A DNA stretch of 64,000 bases, from assembly GCF_014673495.1 (NCBI RefSeq), contig NZ_CP051007.1:124001-188000 (forward strand), read 5' to 3'. Shown here in pieces: positions 42,493 through 52,399 of this stretch. The translations under genes were made by a program, and so were the position numbers. The DNA is from Streptomyces griseofuscus. Its GTDB lineage: Bacteria > Actinomycetota > Actinomycetes > Streptomycetales > Streptomycetaceae. Under the pieces are notes generated by a model. That model saw only the letters and a program-made list of their open reading frames with translations, did no database searches and was not told where the DNA came from. The number at the start of each line of letters is the position of its first letter. Position 1 is the first letter of the stretch.

Positions 42493-43050
42493 ATGGTGGA
42501 CTCGATCGGAGACGGCCTGGACCGCGCGCTGGAGTCGGCATTCACCCGCCGCCCCCCGCAGAGCGCCCAGGCGCAGATGAAGTACCTCGTCAAGCAGCTC
42601 AAGGGCACCAGAGCCGTCGCCCGGCTTCTGAGGATCTCCCAGCGCACCGTGGAACGGTACGTGGCCGGCCAGCTCAAACGACCCCGCCGCGAGCTGCGCG
42701 ACCGCATAGAGCGTGAGGTCCACAAGCGCTGGCAGCCCCAGGTACGCGCCAGGGCCCGCAGGAGGGCGGCCACCACCGACGGCCTGGTCGTCTCCACCCG
42801 CGCCCGGTTCGGGTTCACCGCGGCGCCGGGCACCACCGACGACGCCCGTATCCGCGACATCATCCAGGCCCTGCCGCCCGAGTTCGCCGCCCGGCTGTTC
42901 ACCGCCCGCGAGCAGGGCGCCACCGAACACCAGCTCCAGCAGATCGCCGCCGACGGCCTCGCCCAGATGTACTTCCGCGCCAACGACACCCGCGCCCACG
43001 GCCTGGGCGTGGAATTCACCGACATCGAACAGATCGAGATCCAGCTGTAG
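42493..43050 (+). CDS. tpg: Terminal protein Tpg
   Basis: A 185-residue protein matching the length and layout of Streptomyces terminal proteins: IGDGLDRALESAFTRRPPQS, a helix-turn-helix LKGTRAVARLLRISQRTVERYVAGQ, a basic middle RARARRRAATTDG, and an acidic C-terminal part ending FTDIEQIEIQL. Tpg is linked to the 5' DNA ends and primes the last Okazaki gap. Three nt separate it from tap, so they are co-translated. It implies that this replicon is linear with ends of the common tpg-dependent type. Confidence 0.95.
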   Translation: MVDSIGDGLDRALESAFTRRPPQSAQAQMKYLVKQLKGTRAVARLLRISQRTVERYVAGQLKRPRRELRDRIEREVHKRWQPQVRARARRRAATTDGLVVSTRARFGFTAAPGTTDDARIRDIIQALPPEFAARLFTAREQGATEHQLQQIAADGLAQMYFRANDTRAHGLGVEFTDIEQIEIQL

Positions 43051-43060
43051 CGGCCCAGTT

Positions 43061-43660
43061 CTACGAGGGGGAGGGGAAGCAGGCGCGCAGGCGGTCCACC
43101 GCGTCCAGGTGCGGCTCGCGGACGACGTAGCGGGTGATCCCCCAACGGCGTCGGTGCTCGTCCAGCGCGGCCGCGATCTCCCGTGCCGTGCCCACCCATG
43201 CGTAGGGCGAGGCGAGCACATCGGCCGGAGAGCAGTTCAGCTGCCCGGCCATGCGGTGGGCCGCGGCCTCGGCGTCGTCGGTGACCTCCACCATCTGGAC
43301 CAGGGCTTCGCGTGCCGGGGCGGTGGACCGGCCGGCGGCGCCCTGCTCGATCAGGTCGATCTGGCGGTCGATGTCCGCGGCGTTCCAGCGCGGCTCGTAC
43401 ATGTGGCCGTCGGGCAGGGTGCGGCCCAGCCCGCTCAGGGCCACGACGTCCGCGTGCGCCCCCGCCCAGCGCAGCAGCGTGGTGTTGCCGCTCCCGAAGG
43501 TGAAGGGCACATCGCCCCGGACCGGGCGCGGACCGGTCAGCCGGGCCTGGCGGGCGCGCACCTCGGGGCCGTCGAGGGTGACGGTCTCGCCCGCGAGGAG
43601 CGCGCGGCAGGCTTCGGCCACGACCTGGAAGCGCCGGACGCGCCCGGCCACGTACGGCCG
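43061..43660 (-). pseudogene. Truncated luciferase-like (LLM) oxidoreductase
   Basis: The frame encodes about 200 residues like the C-terminal half of F420/flavin-dependent LLM monooxygenases: FQVVAEACRALLAGETVTLD, VPFTFGSGNTTLLRWAGAHAD, REIAAALDEHRRRWGITRYVV. The N-terminal half with the cofactor-binding start is missing; upstream the sequence turns into unrelated GC-rich DNA. It is probably a relic at the plasmid-core/carotenoid boundary. Confidence 0.75.
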
Positions 43661-43978
43661 CCGGCCGCCCCTCCCCGCCCGCCGCACCGTGACGGCGGGA
43701 CGCGCGGGTGAGGTTCCCCGGACCGGAGGCCGGGACGCATGGATCTGCCGGGAAGCCGGGACGCGTGGATCTGTTCGGCGAAGGCGGAACGGAACGACGG
43801 TCCCCCGGATGGCGACAGATTCACCGCGAGGCTCGCGGCGAGCGCGGCATGGCCCCTCGGCGCGCGACGGGCCCGGCCGGGCGTACGACCTCACCCCGCT
43901 CCTCCGCCGACGGGCCCAGGGTGTCCGGTGGCCGCGGGTGGTTGGACGGCCGCGCGAGCCACGGGCGCCGGGCGCCGC
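43661..43978. other. Gene-free boundary with a 19-bp direct repeat
   Basis: No gene is supported. Two copies of GCCGGGACGCRTGGATCTG lie at 43729-43747 and 43755-43773, one base apart in sequence, 26 nt apart in place. They may mark an old junction. Confidence 0.5.
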
Positions 43979-44986
43979 TCAGCCCGGGAACCGGCCGGTG
44001 GACCGCAGCAGCCAGCGCCGCTCGGCGTAGGCCAGGTCGTCCCGCCACAGACGCCCGGCCGCGGCCCGCATCAGTGGACGCAGCAGGGGCGCGGCCCGGC
44101 GGGCGGCGGTGAAACCCGGACGGTGCGAGGCGGCGACCACTGCCTCGATCACGGCGGTCCGGGGCCGGCCGGCCGCGTCCGCGCCGAGCGGGGTGGCATG
44201 GGTCTCCACGATGGAACCCGCGCCCTCGCCCTCGGTGATGTGCATGACGACCGTGCGGGGCTCGGGGGCGGTGAACACGGCGCGGACCGGCACCACCAGC
44301 CGGCCCGCCACCCTGAAGGACACGTCGACGGTCAGCGCGTCCGGCCCGTCGCCCGCCGCACCGGTCCGGTCCCCGGGCGCGTCGATCACCGTCAGGTCGA
44401 CGAACGAGTACGGGTGGAACCAGGCCCCGTGCCAGGGATCGAGCCGGTTGGCCACCACGTCCTCGGGCTCGCAGACACCCACTGCCGTGTAGACGGCGTC
44501 CAGGGCGCCCGGACGCCCGGGACGCCGTGGTACGACGGGTGCGTCCAGGGGGTCCTCGCCGCCCACCTCGTCCAGGCGCACCCAGACCAGCACGCCGTCG
44601 TCGTGCACCGGCAGCGGCGCCCAGCCCGCGTACGGGCCGCCGTCCAGCGCCAGTCCGTGCCAGTGGCACACCAGTGTGCCGCACCGCACCGGACTGTCCC
44701 GCAGCGGCGCCCCCAGGTGCGGGCAGACACCCGGTCCGCCGACGAGGCGCCCGCCGGGCCCCCGCCACACCACCACCTCCTGCCCCGCCACCGTCCGCGC
44801 CAGCTTGCCGTCCCCCCGCAGGGCGCGGGAGGCGCCGACCACGAACCAGTTCCCGGACGGACGGGCCTGCGCCCGCTTCAGTGCCCCGGCGATCACGCCG
44901 GGCCGCGCCTCGCGCCAGGTGGGGCGCTGGCCCTCCCACGGCACTGCGTGGCGGCGAAGCGACAACGGAAGACGACGGCGGTTCAC
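43979..44986 (-). CDS. Rieske non-haem iron oxygenase of the carotenoid operon
   Basis: A 335-residue Rieske oxygenase-like protein. The 2Fe-2S site is [24 protein letters not shown] (shown here as CPHLG and CHWHG parts), and [13 protein letters not shown] fits the N-x2-D-x2-H-x4-H mononuclear iron motif. Both sites present means an oxygenase is possible. GTG 44986 overlaps the crtB stop by 4 nt, so it belongs to the crtE-I-B operon. Hydroxylation or ketolation of the carotenoid rings is inferred from context; it needs an electron-transfer partner not seen here. Confidence 0.85.
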   Translation of the reverse strand: MNRRRLPLSLRRHAVPWEGQRPTWREARPGVIAGALKRAQARPSGNWFVVGASRALRGDGKLARTVAGQEVVVWRGPGGRLVGGPGVCPHLGAPLRDSPVRCGTLVCHWHGLALDGGPYAGWAPLPVHDDGVLVWVRLDEVGGEDPLDAPVVPRRPGRPGALDAVYTAVGVCEPEDVVANRLDPWHGAWFHPYSFVDLTVIDAPGDRTGAAGDGPDALTVDVSFRVAGRLVVPVRAVFTAPEPRTVVMHITEGEGAGSIVETHATPLGADAAGRPRTAVIEAVVAASHRPGFTAARRAAPLLRPLMRAAAGRLWRDDLAYAERRWLLRSTGRFPG

Positions 44987-46020
44987 GCGACCTCCTCGGC
45001 GGAGCGGACGGCCGGCGCCGCCGCCGGCGGGAGAACGGCCGTGGACACGGCACGGACCGGCGCCGGCCCCTGGTGTCCGGCACCGAAGCGCTCGCGCAGC
45101 CGGGCCGCCGCCAATCGGACCAGCCCGTCGACGGCGACGACCGCTCTGCGCCGTCGCGGCACCACCGACCGCCGGTGCAGCACGGCCCAGCCGTCGCGGG
45201 CGACGGCGTCCAGGATGCCGCCGTACAGGACTGCCGCGGTGCGGATGCAGGGCCGGGACACCGGTTCGAGCAGTTCGACACCGGGCATCGCCGCCCGGTA
45301 CACCCCGCGGGTCAGCTCCGCGAACTCCCTGAGCGCGGCGGTGATCCGGCGGTCCGGGCGGCCGGTCGCGCGGCTCAGGACCAGCAGCTCCCGGTCGACG
45401 CCGTGTCCGGCGAGCAGATCGGCGGGCAGGTAGACGCGCCCGCGGTCCAGGTCCTCACCGACGTCCCGCAGGAAGTTGCTCAGCTGGAAGGCGACGCCGA
45501 GCGCCGCTGCGTACGGTTCGGCCTCCTCCCGTGGCGCCACCGTGCCCAGCACCGGCAGCATCTGGAGCCCGATCACCGCGGCCGAGCCGTGCATGTACGC
45601 GCGCAGGTCCGCGTAGGTGGGGTAGGCCGTCACGGTCAGGTCGGAACGCATCGCCGTCATGAAGTCCCGGAAGTGGGCGTGGTCGATGGCGTAGCGGCGG
45701 GCGGTGTCGGCGAGGGCGTGCACCACGGGCTCCCCGCCGCCGCCCCGCCGCAGCCCTTCCTCCAGTTCCTCCTGGAGCCCGGCCAGCGCCCGCGCCCGCG
45801 CGTCGGCCCCGGTGCCGGGCGCGAGCGAGTCGACGATGTCGTCGGCCCAGCGGGCGAAGCCGTACAGGGCGTGCACGGCGGGCCTGCGTTCGACGGGCAG
45901 CAGCCGGGTGGCGAGGAAGTACGTCCTGCCGTGCCGCGCGTTGAGGGCGCGGCAGTGCCGGTAGGCCGCGCGCAGCGCCGGATCGGTGATCCCCGCCGCC
46001 TCCAGCTCTCGATCGCTCAT
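44983..46020 (-). CDS. crtB: Phytoene synthase
   Basis: A 345-residue squalene/phytoene synthase. The two Asp-rich substrate sites are ADDIVDSL and [14 protein letters not shown], with [25 protein letters not shown] at the N-terminal side. It joins two geranylgeranyl diphosphates to phytoene. The start overlaps the crtI stop and the stop overlaps the Rieske gene start, 4 nt each. Confidence 0.94.
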   Translation of the reverse strand: MSDRELEAAGITDPALRAAYRHCRALNARHGRTYFLATRLLPVERRPAVHALYGFARWADDIVDSLAPGTGADARARALAGLQEELEEGLRRGGGGEPVVHALADTARRYAIDHAHFRDFMTAMRSDLTVTAYPTYADLRAYMHGSAAVIGLQMLPVLGTVAPREEAEPYAAALGVAFQLSNFLRDVGEDLDRGRVYLPADLLAGHGVDRELLVLSRATGRPDRRITAALREFAELTRGVYRAAMPGVELLEPVSRPCIRTAAVLYGGILDAVARDGWAVLHRRSVVPRRRRAVVAVDGLVRLAAARLRERFGAGHQGPAPVRAVSTAVLPPAAAPAVRSAEEVA

Positions 46021-47783
46021 CCTGTCCTGCCTTCGCTGTTTAGGGAGGCCGGGGGGTCTTGCGGTGTCCTGAGCCGTGCCGCGGGGGCCGGGTCATGCGG
46101 CGGGGGGAGCGGTGGCTCCTGTGCGGCGGGGGGCGGGCCGGGGGGTGTGTCGCGCGCTCGTGGTCCGGCCGCCTGCCCCGGTCCGCCGGGGCGGGACGCG
46201 GACGGGACCGGGGGGCCGGCGGGGGCCCGGTCACCGGTCCGGCCGGGCAGGGCGGCGCTCGCGGCGGGGCGCGAGGGGCGCGAGCGGGGGTTCCCGCGTG
46301 CGGGCGCTCCCGTGACGCGGGCCGCGGCCAGCTTCCCCGACAGCAGCACGGTCGGCACGCCCACGCCGGGCGTGGTGCCGCAGCCGGCCAGTACCGCGTT
46401 CTCGGTGCCGCGCACCAGGTTGCGCGGCCGGAACGGCCCGGTCTGCGCGAAGGTATGGGCCGCGGAGAAGGGTGTACCGGCGGCGTGCCCCTGGGCGTGC
46501 CAGTCGGCCGGGGTGACCAGGCACTCCTCCTCGACGGCGGCCGTGAGGCCCTCCAGACCGCGCCGCTCCAGTTCCCGCAGCAGCGCGTCCCGGTAGCGCG
46601 GGCCGAGGTCGGACCAGGCAGCCGCGTCCGGGCCGATGTCGGTGTTGGGGCAGGGGGCGAGGATGTAGTGCAGGTGGTGGCCCGGCGGCGCGAGCCCCGG
46701 ATCGGTGGCGGTGGGGCGGGTCACGAGCAGCGAGGGGTCGCTCATGAGCCGTCCGCCGCGGGTCAGTTCGTCGAACGTGGCGTGCCACGCCGCGCCGAAC
46801 GAGATCGTGTGGTGCGCGAGGCGGGGCCAGGTGCGGTCCGTGCCGACGTGCAGGACGACCGCGGAGGGCGAATGGCGCAGTCTCAGCGGCCGACGCGGCT
46901 CGCGGCCGAGCAACCGGTAGGTGACGGGCAGGTCGGGGGTGAGCACGACGGCGTCGCACGGAACGCGCCCCCCGTCGGTGACGACGGCCGTGACGCGCTC
47001 CCCGGACCGCTCCAGGCGGGTCACCCGCTGCCCGAACCGCAGATCGGCCCCGGCCGCCGCCGCGGCGTCCGCCATCGCCCGCGGCAGGGCATGCATGCCG
47101 CCCCGGGGGAAGTACACGCCCGCGACGGTGTCCATGTAGGCGATGACCGCGTAGGCCGCCAGCGCCCGAGCCGGCGGCACACCCGCGTACAGGGCCTGGA
47201 AGGAGAACACCCGGCGCAGCCGCTCGTCGTTCAGGAACCGGCCGATCCGCGCGTCCAGGCGGCCGAAGCCGCCGAGGGCGGCCAGCCGGGCGAGATCGGT
47301 GGTGAGCAGGCCCAGCGGCGAGTCGAAGTTGGCGTCGATGAAACGGCGCATCTGCGCCCGGTACAGCCGCTCCAGCCAGTCGCGCAGCCGCCGGTAGCCC
47401 GCCGCCTCGGCCGCCCCGGCGAACCGCTCCACCTCCGCGGCCATCGCGTCCGCGCCGGTGTGCACGTCGAGACTGCTGCCGTCCGCGAAGCACGCCCGGT
47501 AGGCCGGGTGCAGGGGGATCAGCTCGACCCGCTCGTACAGGCTGTCCCCGACGGCGGCGAACGCCTCGTCGGCGAGGTCGGGCATCGTCAGCACGGTGGG
47601 CCCCGTGTCGATCCGGTACCCGGCCACGTCCAGGCGTCCGGCCCGGCCGCCGGGCAGTTCCTCGCGCTCGACGACGGTGACCCGGCGGCCGGCGCCCAGC
47701 AGGTGCAACGCCGCCGACAGTCCGGCGAGTCCCGCGCCGACGACCACGACGTGGTCCGTGGGCCCGGGCATGGTGCGGGTCAC
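46017..47783 (-). CDS. crtI: Phytoene desaturase with long Pro-rich tail
   Basis: A 588-residue CrtI-type FAD enzyme that turns phytoene into lycopene. The FAD fold starts [21 protein letters not shown] and the C-terminal FAD motif is [25 protein letters not shown]. The normal protein would end near residue 500; here about 90 further residues are Pro/Arg/Ala-rich ([26 protein letters not shown]) with no recognised fold, likely read-through into former non-coding DNA. The GTG start overlaps the crtE stop by 4 nt. Confidence 0.93.
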   Translation of the reverse strand: MTRTMPGPTDHVVVVGAGLAGLSAALHLLGAGRRVTVVEREELPGGRAGRLDVAGYRIDTGPTVLTMPDLADEAFAAVGDSLYERVELIPLHPAYRACFADGSSLDVHTGADAMAAEVERFAGAAEAAGYRRLRDWLERLYRAQMRRFIDANFDSPLGLLTTDLARLAALGGFGRLDARIGRFLNDERLRRVFSFQALYAGVPPARALAAYAVIAYMDTVAGVYFPRGGMHALPRAMADAAAAAGADLRFGQRVTRLERSGERVTAVVTDGGRVPCDAVVLTPDLPVTYRLLGREPRRPLRLRHSPSAVVLHVGTDRTWPRLAHHTISFGAAWHATFDELTRGGRLMSDPSLLVTRPTATDPGLAPPGHHLHYILAPCPNTDIGPDAAAWSDLGPRYRDALLRELERRGLEGLTAAVEEECLVTPADWHAQGHAAGTPFSAAHTFAQTGPFRPRNLVRGTENAVLAGCGTTPGVGVPTVLLSGKLAAARVTGAPARGNPRSRPSRPAASAALPGRTGDRAPAGPPVPSASRPGGPGQAAGPRARDTPPGPPPAAQEPPLPPPHDPAPAARLRTPQDPPASLNSEGRTG

Positions 47784-49099
47784 AGGCCGCTCTCCGCGCC
47801 GTCCCGGGGAAGGGGCGCGTACCGGCCCCGCGAGGCGGCTTCTAGGCCGGGGAGCACCCCGGCCGCTGCGAGCAGCAGAGCCCGCAACGGCGCCGCGCCT
47901 TCCGGGTCGAGCAGGGCGCCGTCGAAGTGCCGCAGCCCCTGCGCGGCGAGCCGGTCCAGCTTGGTCTCCACGGTGGCGCGCGCGCCCGTCGCCACGAGCA
48001 CCTCCCGCACCTCGTCCAGTCCGCGCTCGGTGAGGGCCGTGTCACCGAGCCACCGGTCCAGCACGGCGAGGGCGGTGCCGTCGCCGGCGGCCTCGGCCCG
48101 GGCGCGGGCGACCGCGACCAGATAGGTCGACTTGCCCTCCCGGATGTCGCCGCCGCTCGCCTTGCCCGTCTCCAGCGGATCCCCGAAGACGTCGTCCAGG
48201 TCGTCGCGGAGCTGGAACGCCATCCCGGCACAGCGTCCGGCGTCGCACAGCCGGCGCAGCGTCACATCGTCCGCGCCGGCCACGGCCGCCCCCAGGGCCA
48301 GGGGCCGCTCGACCGAGTACAGGGCGCTCTTCAGGCAGGCGGCGCGCAGCGCGCGGGCCAGGCTCCGTGCCGCTGTGGCCTGACCGTGCAGGTCCAGGTA
48401 CTGGCCCGCCACCATCTCCGTGCGCATGTCGCTCCACAGCCGGCGCACCACCACGGCCTTCCACACTGCCAGCGGCGTCTCCGCCACCAGATCGTCGGCC
48501 CAGGCCAGAGCCAGGTCCCCGGCGAGAACCGCTGCCGACTGCCCGAACCGCCGGGCCCGCTCGGGGCCCACCCGGTCCTCGTGGCCCGAGGCCAGCTCCG
48601 TGTGCAGCGTGGGCCGTCCCCGTCGCAGCGTGGCCCGGTCCATCACATCGTCGTGGACGAGCGCGCACGTCTGGAGCAGTTCCAGGGCGGCGCCGATTTG
48701 CAGGGCCGCGGCCGCGACGGCCGCGTCCCGGCCGGCGCAGGCCCGCGAGGCCCACCACGCCAACTGTGCGCGGGTGCGCTTTCCACCCTCAAGGGTGAAC
48801 CGCGTCATCCGTTCGGCCACGTCCCGTGCGAACAGTGGATCCGCCGTCCGCGCGCGGCGCAGGCGCTCCGCCAGTGCCTCGTCGAGCACCCGGCCGACGG
48901 CGCCCGGCACGTCGGCGTCGATCAGCCGCACCTCGGCGGGACCGGCCGGAAACGGGCCGCCCGCCGTGGAGCACGCCTCGGCCTTTCCCTGCCCCGCGCC
49001 GTCGCCGGCCACCGGGCCGCGCGGGAGCTGGGCCACCGTTGCCGCGACCGGCCGCGGCGGCGAGGCCACAGGGTGGTCCTTCGCGTGGGTGGGACGCAT
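47780..49099 (-). CDS. crtE: Geranylgeranyl diphosphate synthase
   Basis: A 439-residue trans-prenyltransferase. The first Asp-rich motif is LVHDDVMDRA with RRGRPTLH after it; the second is FQLRDDLDDVFGD. TLEGGKRTRAQLAWWASRA holds the usual Lys/Arg substrate contacts. ATG 49099 with GGAAGGAACCGGG upstream was chosen; the first ~55 residues are a low-complexity leader. First gene of the leftward carotenoid operon. Confidence 0.93.
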   Translation of the reverse strand: MRPTHAKDHPVASPPRPVAATVAQLPRGPVAGDGAGQGKAEACSTAGGPFPAGPAEVRLIDADVPGAVGRVLDEALAERLRRARTADPLFARDVAERMTRFTLEGGKRTRAQLAWWASRACAGRDAAVAAAALQIGAALELLQTCALVHDDVMDRATLRRGRPTLHTELASGHEDRVGPERARRFGQSAAVLAGDLALAWADDLVAETPLAVWKAVVVRRLWSDMRTEMVAGQYLDLHGQATAARSLARALRAACLKSALYSVERPLALGAAVAGADDVTLRRLCDAGRCAGMAFQLRDDLDDVFGDPLETGKASGGDIREGKSTYLVAVARARAEAAGDGTALAVLDRWLGDTALTERGLDEVREVLVATGARATVETKLDRLAAQGLRHFDGALLDPEGAAPLRALLLAAAGVLPGLEAASRGRYAPLPRDGAESGL

Positions 49100-49133
49100 C
49101 CCGGTTCCTTCCGTCGTGTCCGTGTCCGTCGAT

Positions 49134-49185
49134 TTGACGTACGGAGTTCGTCGTCTGTCGTACGGTTCCGTCGTTTGTCGTACGG
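49134..49185. promoter_or_regulatory. Three direct repeats in the divergent crt promoter
   Basis: YTGWCGTACGG occurs at 49134-49144, 49155-49165 and 49175-49185, periods of 21 and 20 nt, i.e. on one face of the helix. They lie 35-86 nt upstream of crtE within the 335-bp space that separates crtE and crtY. A MerR/LitR-type or other regulator is a plausible binder; no known consensus is claimed. Confidence 0.65.
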
Positions 49186-49434
49186 ACTGCTTCGGTCCCG
49201 GCGGCGTGAACGGATGCGCGGCGCCCTCGGCGTCCGCCCCCTCCACCGTGCGGTGTCCGGCGCTCGTCCGCAGGCCGCCGGGGGGTGCCCTGCATCCGTC
49301 CGGGTACGCCGTCCGGAAGACCACCCCGGGGCCACACGGGCATCCTGTCCACGGCGGCCCGTCACCGTCCCGGGCAGCCGCCGCCGCGACCGGCGTCCGG
49401 ACCGGATCGGAGAACACCGACGAAAGGAGACGCC

Positions 49435-50670
49435 GTGCCGGAGGCGAACGTGGTCGTCGTGGGCGCGGGCGCGGCCGGGCTGTCGCTGGCCCACCGGCTC
49501 GCCGAGAGCGTTCCCGGCCTGCGGACGCCGTCCGTGGTCCTGGTGGACGCGCCGCCGGGCCCGCTGCGTCCACCACCGCGGACCTGGTGCTACTGGACGG
49601 CGGAACCCGGACGGTTCGACGCGGCGGTGCGGGCCGAATGGCAGCGGCTGAGGGTGCGCCCGCGCACCGGCGCTCCGGTCGAAGGGAACACCGGCCCGCT
49701 GCGGTACCGCATGATCCGCTCCGACGACTTCGAACGCCTCGTCTCCCACGACCTGGCCCGCAGCCCCACCGTGCGGCGCCTCGAAGCGACCGTCGAGGCG
49801 GTCGAGGACGTACCCGGCGGGGCGCACGTCCGGCTGAGGGACGCGCACGGCCGAACACGGGTGCTGAGCGCCCGCTGGGTGTTCGACTCACGCCCTCCCG
49901 GCAGCCTCCCGGCCGCCCGCACCACCCTGCTCCAGCACTTCCACGGCTGGTTCGTACGCACCGCCCGGCCCGTCTTCGACCCGGCCGCCGTCGAGCTGAT
50001 GGACTTCCGCACCCCCCAGCCCGCCCACGGCCTGTCCTTCGGCTACGTCCTGCCCACCAGCCCCTGCGAGGCCCTCGTGGAGTACACCGAGTTCTCCGCG
50101 CACCCCCTCACCCCGGACGGATACGAGGCGGCCGTCCGCCACTACGTGGACGACGTCCTGCGGCTCGGCGAACGCCAGGTACTGGCCCGCGAGACCGGCG
50201 TCATCACGATGACCGACGCGCCGGTCCCGCGGCAGACCGGCGCCTCCGTCTTCCGCATCGGCGCCGCCGGCGGAGCGACCCGCCCCGCCACCGGCTACAC
50301 CTTCGCCGGGCTGCAACGCCAGACCAGGGCCGTCGCAGACGCCCTGCGCCGCGGACGTCACCCGGCGCCCCCCGCCGCCCACCCGCTGCGCTCGCGCCTC
50401 ATGGACGCCGTCCTGCTGCGCGCCCTGGACAGTGGACGTGTGGACGGCCCGGAACTGTTCAGCCGCCTCTTCGCCCGCGTGCCCATGGCACGACTGCTGC
50501 GCTTCCTCGACGGAGACACCCGCCCGCACGAGGACCTGTCCATCGGCCTGCGCACGCCGGTCGGGCCGATGCTGCGATCCGCCCTGGAGCTGCCCCGCCT
50601 GCCCCGCCGCCCCTTCGATCTGCCCACGGCTCCCGCCACCGGGCACCTCCCCCCGACGGAGACCGCATGA
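49435..50670 (+). CDS. crtY: Lycopene beta-cyclase
   Basis: A 411-residue flavoprotein of the CrtY type: NVVVVGAGAAGLSLAHRLAE, RPPPRTWCYWTAEPG, MDFRTPQPAHGLSFGYVLPT, LVEYTEFSAHPL and IGAAGGATRPATGYTFAGLQRQ. It closes both ends of lycopene to beta-carotene. GTG 49435 has AAAGGAG upstream. The stop overlaps the next small frame by ATGA. Confidence 0.92.
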   Translation: MPEANVVVVGAGAAGLSLAHRLAESVPGLRTPSVVLVDAPPGPLRPPPRTWCYWTAEPGRFDAAVRAEWQRLRVRPRTGAPVEGNTGPLRYRMIRSDDFERLVSHDLARSPTVRRLEATVEAVEDVPGGAHVRLRDAHGRTRVLSARWVFDSRPPGSLPAARTTLLQHFHGWFVRTARPVFDPAAVELMDFRTPQPAHGLSFGYVLPTSPCEALVEYTEFSAHPLTPDGYEAAVRHYVDDVLRLGERQVLARETGVITMTDAPVPRQTGASVFRIGAAGGATRPATGYTFAGLQRQTRAVADALRRGRHPAPPAAHPLRSRLMDAVLLRALDSGRVDGPELFSRLFARVPMARLLRFLDGDTRPHEDLSIGLRTPVGPMLRSALELPRLPRRPFDLPTAPATGHLPPTETA

Positions 50671-50855
50671 ACCCGCCGCGCGACGAGCACCTCGCCGCCG
50701 CTGACGACCACGCCTCCCGCTTCCACGACGGCACGCACCGGACCCGCGCCCTGCCCCGGCCGGAGCGGCGGACGGGCACCGCCCGCACCGCGGTCACCCA
50801 CCCGGCCCACGACCAGGTCACCCACAGGCCGCACGAGCGGAGGGAGAACGCATGA
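50667..50855 (+). CDS. Small coupled ORF between crtY and crtU
   Basis: A 62-residue frame coupled at both ends: ATGA with crtY and ATGA with crtU. The product is His/Arg-rich (DDHASRFHDGTHRTRALPRP) and not recognised. In other Streptomyces carotenoid loci a methyltransferase gene lies between cyclase and crtU, so this may be what is left after an in-frame deletion that kept coupling. It may also be a real small protein. Confidence 0.5.
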   Translation: MNPPRDEHLAAADDHASRFHDGTHRTRALPRPERRTGTARTAVTHPAHDQVTHRPHERRENA

Positions 50856-52399
50856 GGGCGGCACGCCAGGGCCCAGCGCGCCGGGGGCGCGACCGCCGGG
50901 CCCGGATGCTGCCCGCCCCGCCCGGTGCCGCCCGGGTCGCGGGAAACCCGCCGTCGGTGGCGGTGATTGGCGGGGGCATCGCCGGCCTGGCCGCCGCCAC
51001 CGCCCTCGCCGAGCGCGGTGTGGCCGTCACCCTGTACGAGAAGCGGCCCTACCTCGGCGGTCGGGTCGGCGGCTGGCCCACCCAGCTGAGCGACGGTACC
51101 CCGGTGACCATGAGCCGCGGCTTCCACGCCTTCTTCCGCCAGTACTACAACCTGCGCGGGCTGCTGCGCCGGACCGACCCCGGCCTTCAGCGGCTCACCG
51201 GCCTCCCGGACTACCCGCTGCGCCACGCCGGCGGCCTCCACGACAGTTTCCGGCACGTCCCGCGCACCCCGCCGCTCAGCGCGCTCGGCTTCGTGGCGCT
51301 CAGCCCCTCCTTCCGGCTCCCGGACCTGCGCGCTATGAACCCCATGGCGGCCCTGCCCCTGCTGGACGTGCGGGTGCCCGAGGTGTACGACCGGCTGGAC
51401 GGCACCAGCGCCCAGGCCCTCCTGGACGCCGTACGCTTCCCCGAGAGCGCCCGCCACCTGGCCTTCGAGGTGTTCTCCCGCAGCTTCTTCGCCGACCCGA
51501 GGGAACTGTCGGCGGCCGAGATGGCGCTGATGTTCCACATCTACTTCCTCGGCTCCGCCGAAGGGCTGCTGTTCGACGTGCCCCGCGCCCCCTTCCCGGC
51601 CGCCCTGTGGGATCCGCTCGCCGGCTACCTGACCCGGCACCACGCGGACGTGCGCATCGGCACCTCTGTCGAGCACGTCGCAACCGCCCGGGGCGGGGCT
51701 CTGGTGGTCGCCTCCGAGCGGGACGAACGTCCCTACGACGGAGTCGTCCTCGCCCTGGACAGCGCGGGCCTGCGCACGCTGGTCGAACGCTGCGGGCAAC
51801 TGGGCGACGCGGCCTGGCGCGAACGGATCGGACGGCTGCGCACGGCCCCGCCCTTCCTGGTGACCCGGCTGTGGCTGGACCGGCCCGTCGCGCCCGACCG
51901 GCCCGGCTTCCTCGGCACCAGTGGCTTCGGCGGCCTCGACAACATCAGCGTGCTGGAACGCTACGAGGACCAGGCCGCCCGCTGGAGCGCGCGCACCGGG
52001 GGATCGGTCGTCGAACTGCACGCCTACGCCGTACCGGCCGGAGCCGCCCGGGACGTCGAGCAGAAGCGCCTCCTCGGCCAGCTCCACCGCGTCTACCCGG
52101 AGACTCGCACGGCCACGGTCCTCGACAGCCGCCACGAATGGCATGAGGACTGCCCCCTGTTCCCGGTGGGCGGCTACCGCGACCGCCCCACCGTCCGCAC
52201 CCCCCACCCCCGGCTGGTCCTGGCCGGCGACCAGGTCCGTACCGGCCTGCCCGTGGCGCTCATGGAGCGGGCGGCGACGAGCGGCTTCCTCGCGGCCAAC
52301 GCCCTGCTGCGGCGGTGGGGAGTGCGGGGGCAGACGCTGTGGACGGTCCCGGACCGCGGGCGCAGCGCCATCCTGAGACTCCTGGCCGCACGGTGCTGA
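50852..52399 (+). CDS. crtU: Beta-carotene desaturase/methyltransferase (isorenieratene synthase)
   Basis: A 515-residue FAD protein of the CrtU family: SVAVIGGGIAGLAAATALAE, YEKRPYLGGRVGGWPT, MSRGFHAFFRQYYNLRGLLRR, and a C-terminal LVLAGDQVRTGLPVALMERAATSG. CrtU aromatises the beta-rings of beta-carotene with methyl migration to give isorenieratene. Together with crtE, I, B and Y it completes that pathway in this window. The first 30 residues are basic and may be an over-extended start, though the ATGA overlap supports it. Confidence 0.92.
   Translation: MRAARQGPARRGRDRRARMLPAPPGAARVAGNPPSVAVIGGGIAGLAAATALAERGVAVTLYEKRPYLGGRVGGWPTQLSDGTPVTMSRGFHAFFRQYYNLRGLLRRTDPGLQRLTGLPDYPLRHAGGLHDSFRHVPRTPPLSALGFVALSPSFRLPDLRAMNPMAALPLLDVRVPEVYDRLDGTSAQALLDAVRFPESARHLAFEVFSRSFFADPRELSAAEMALMFHIYFLGSAEGLLFDVPRAPFPAALWDPLAGYLTRHHADVRIGTSVEHVATARGGALVVASERDERPYDGVVLALDSAGLRTLVERCGQLGDAAWRERIGRLRTAPPFLVTRLWLDRPVAPDRPGFLGTSGFGGLDNISVLERYEDQAARWSARTGGSVVELHAYAVPAGAARDVEQKRLLGQLHRVYPETRTATVLDSRHEWHEDCPLFPVGGYRDRPTVRTPHPRLVLAGDQVRTGLPVALMERAATSGFLAANALLRRWGVRGQTLWTVPDRGRSAILRLLAARC

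Noticed and set aside
47780-49891. Very long open frames on both strands across the carotenoid genes and other regions
   Set aside because: High GC leaves long shadow frames. Only frames with family motifs, an RBS and fitting overlaps were kept; the extra N-terminal parts were trimmed.
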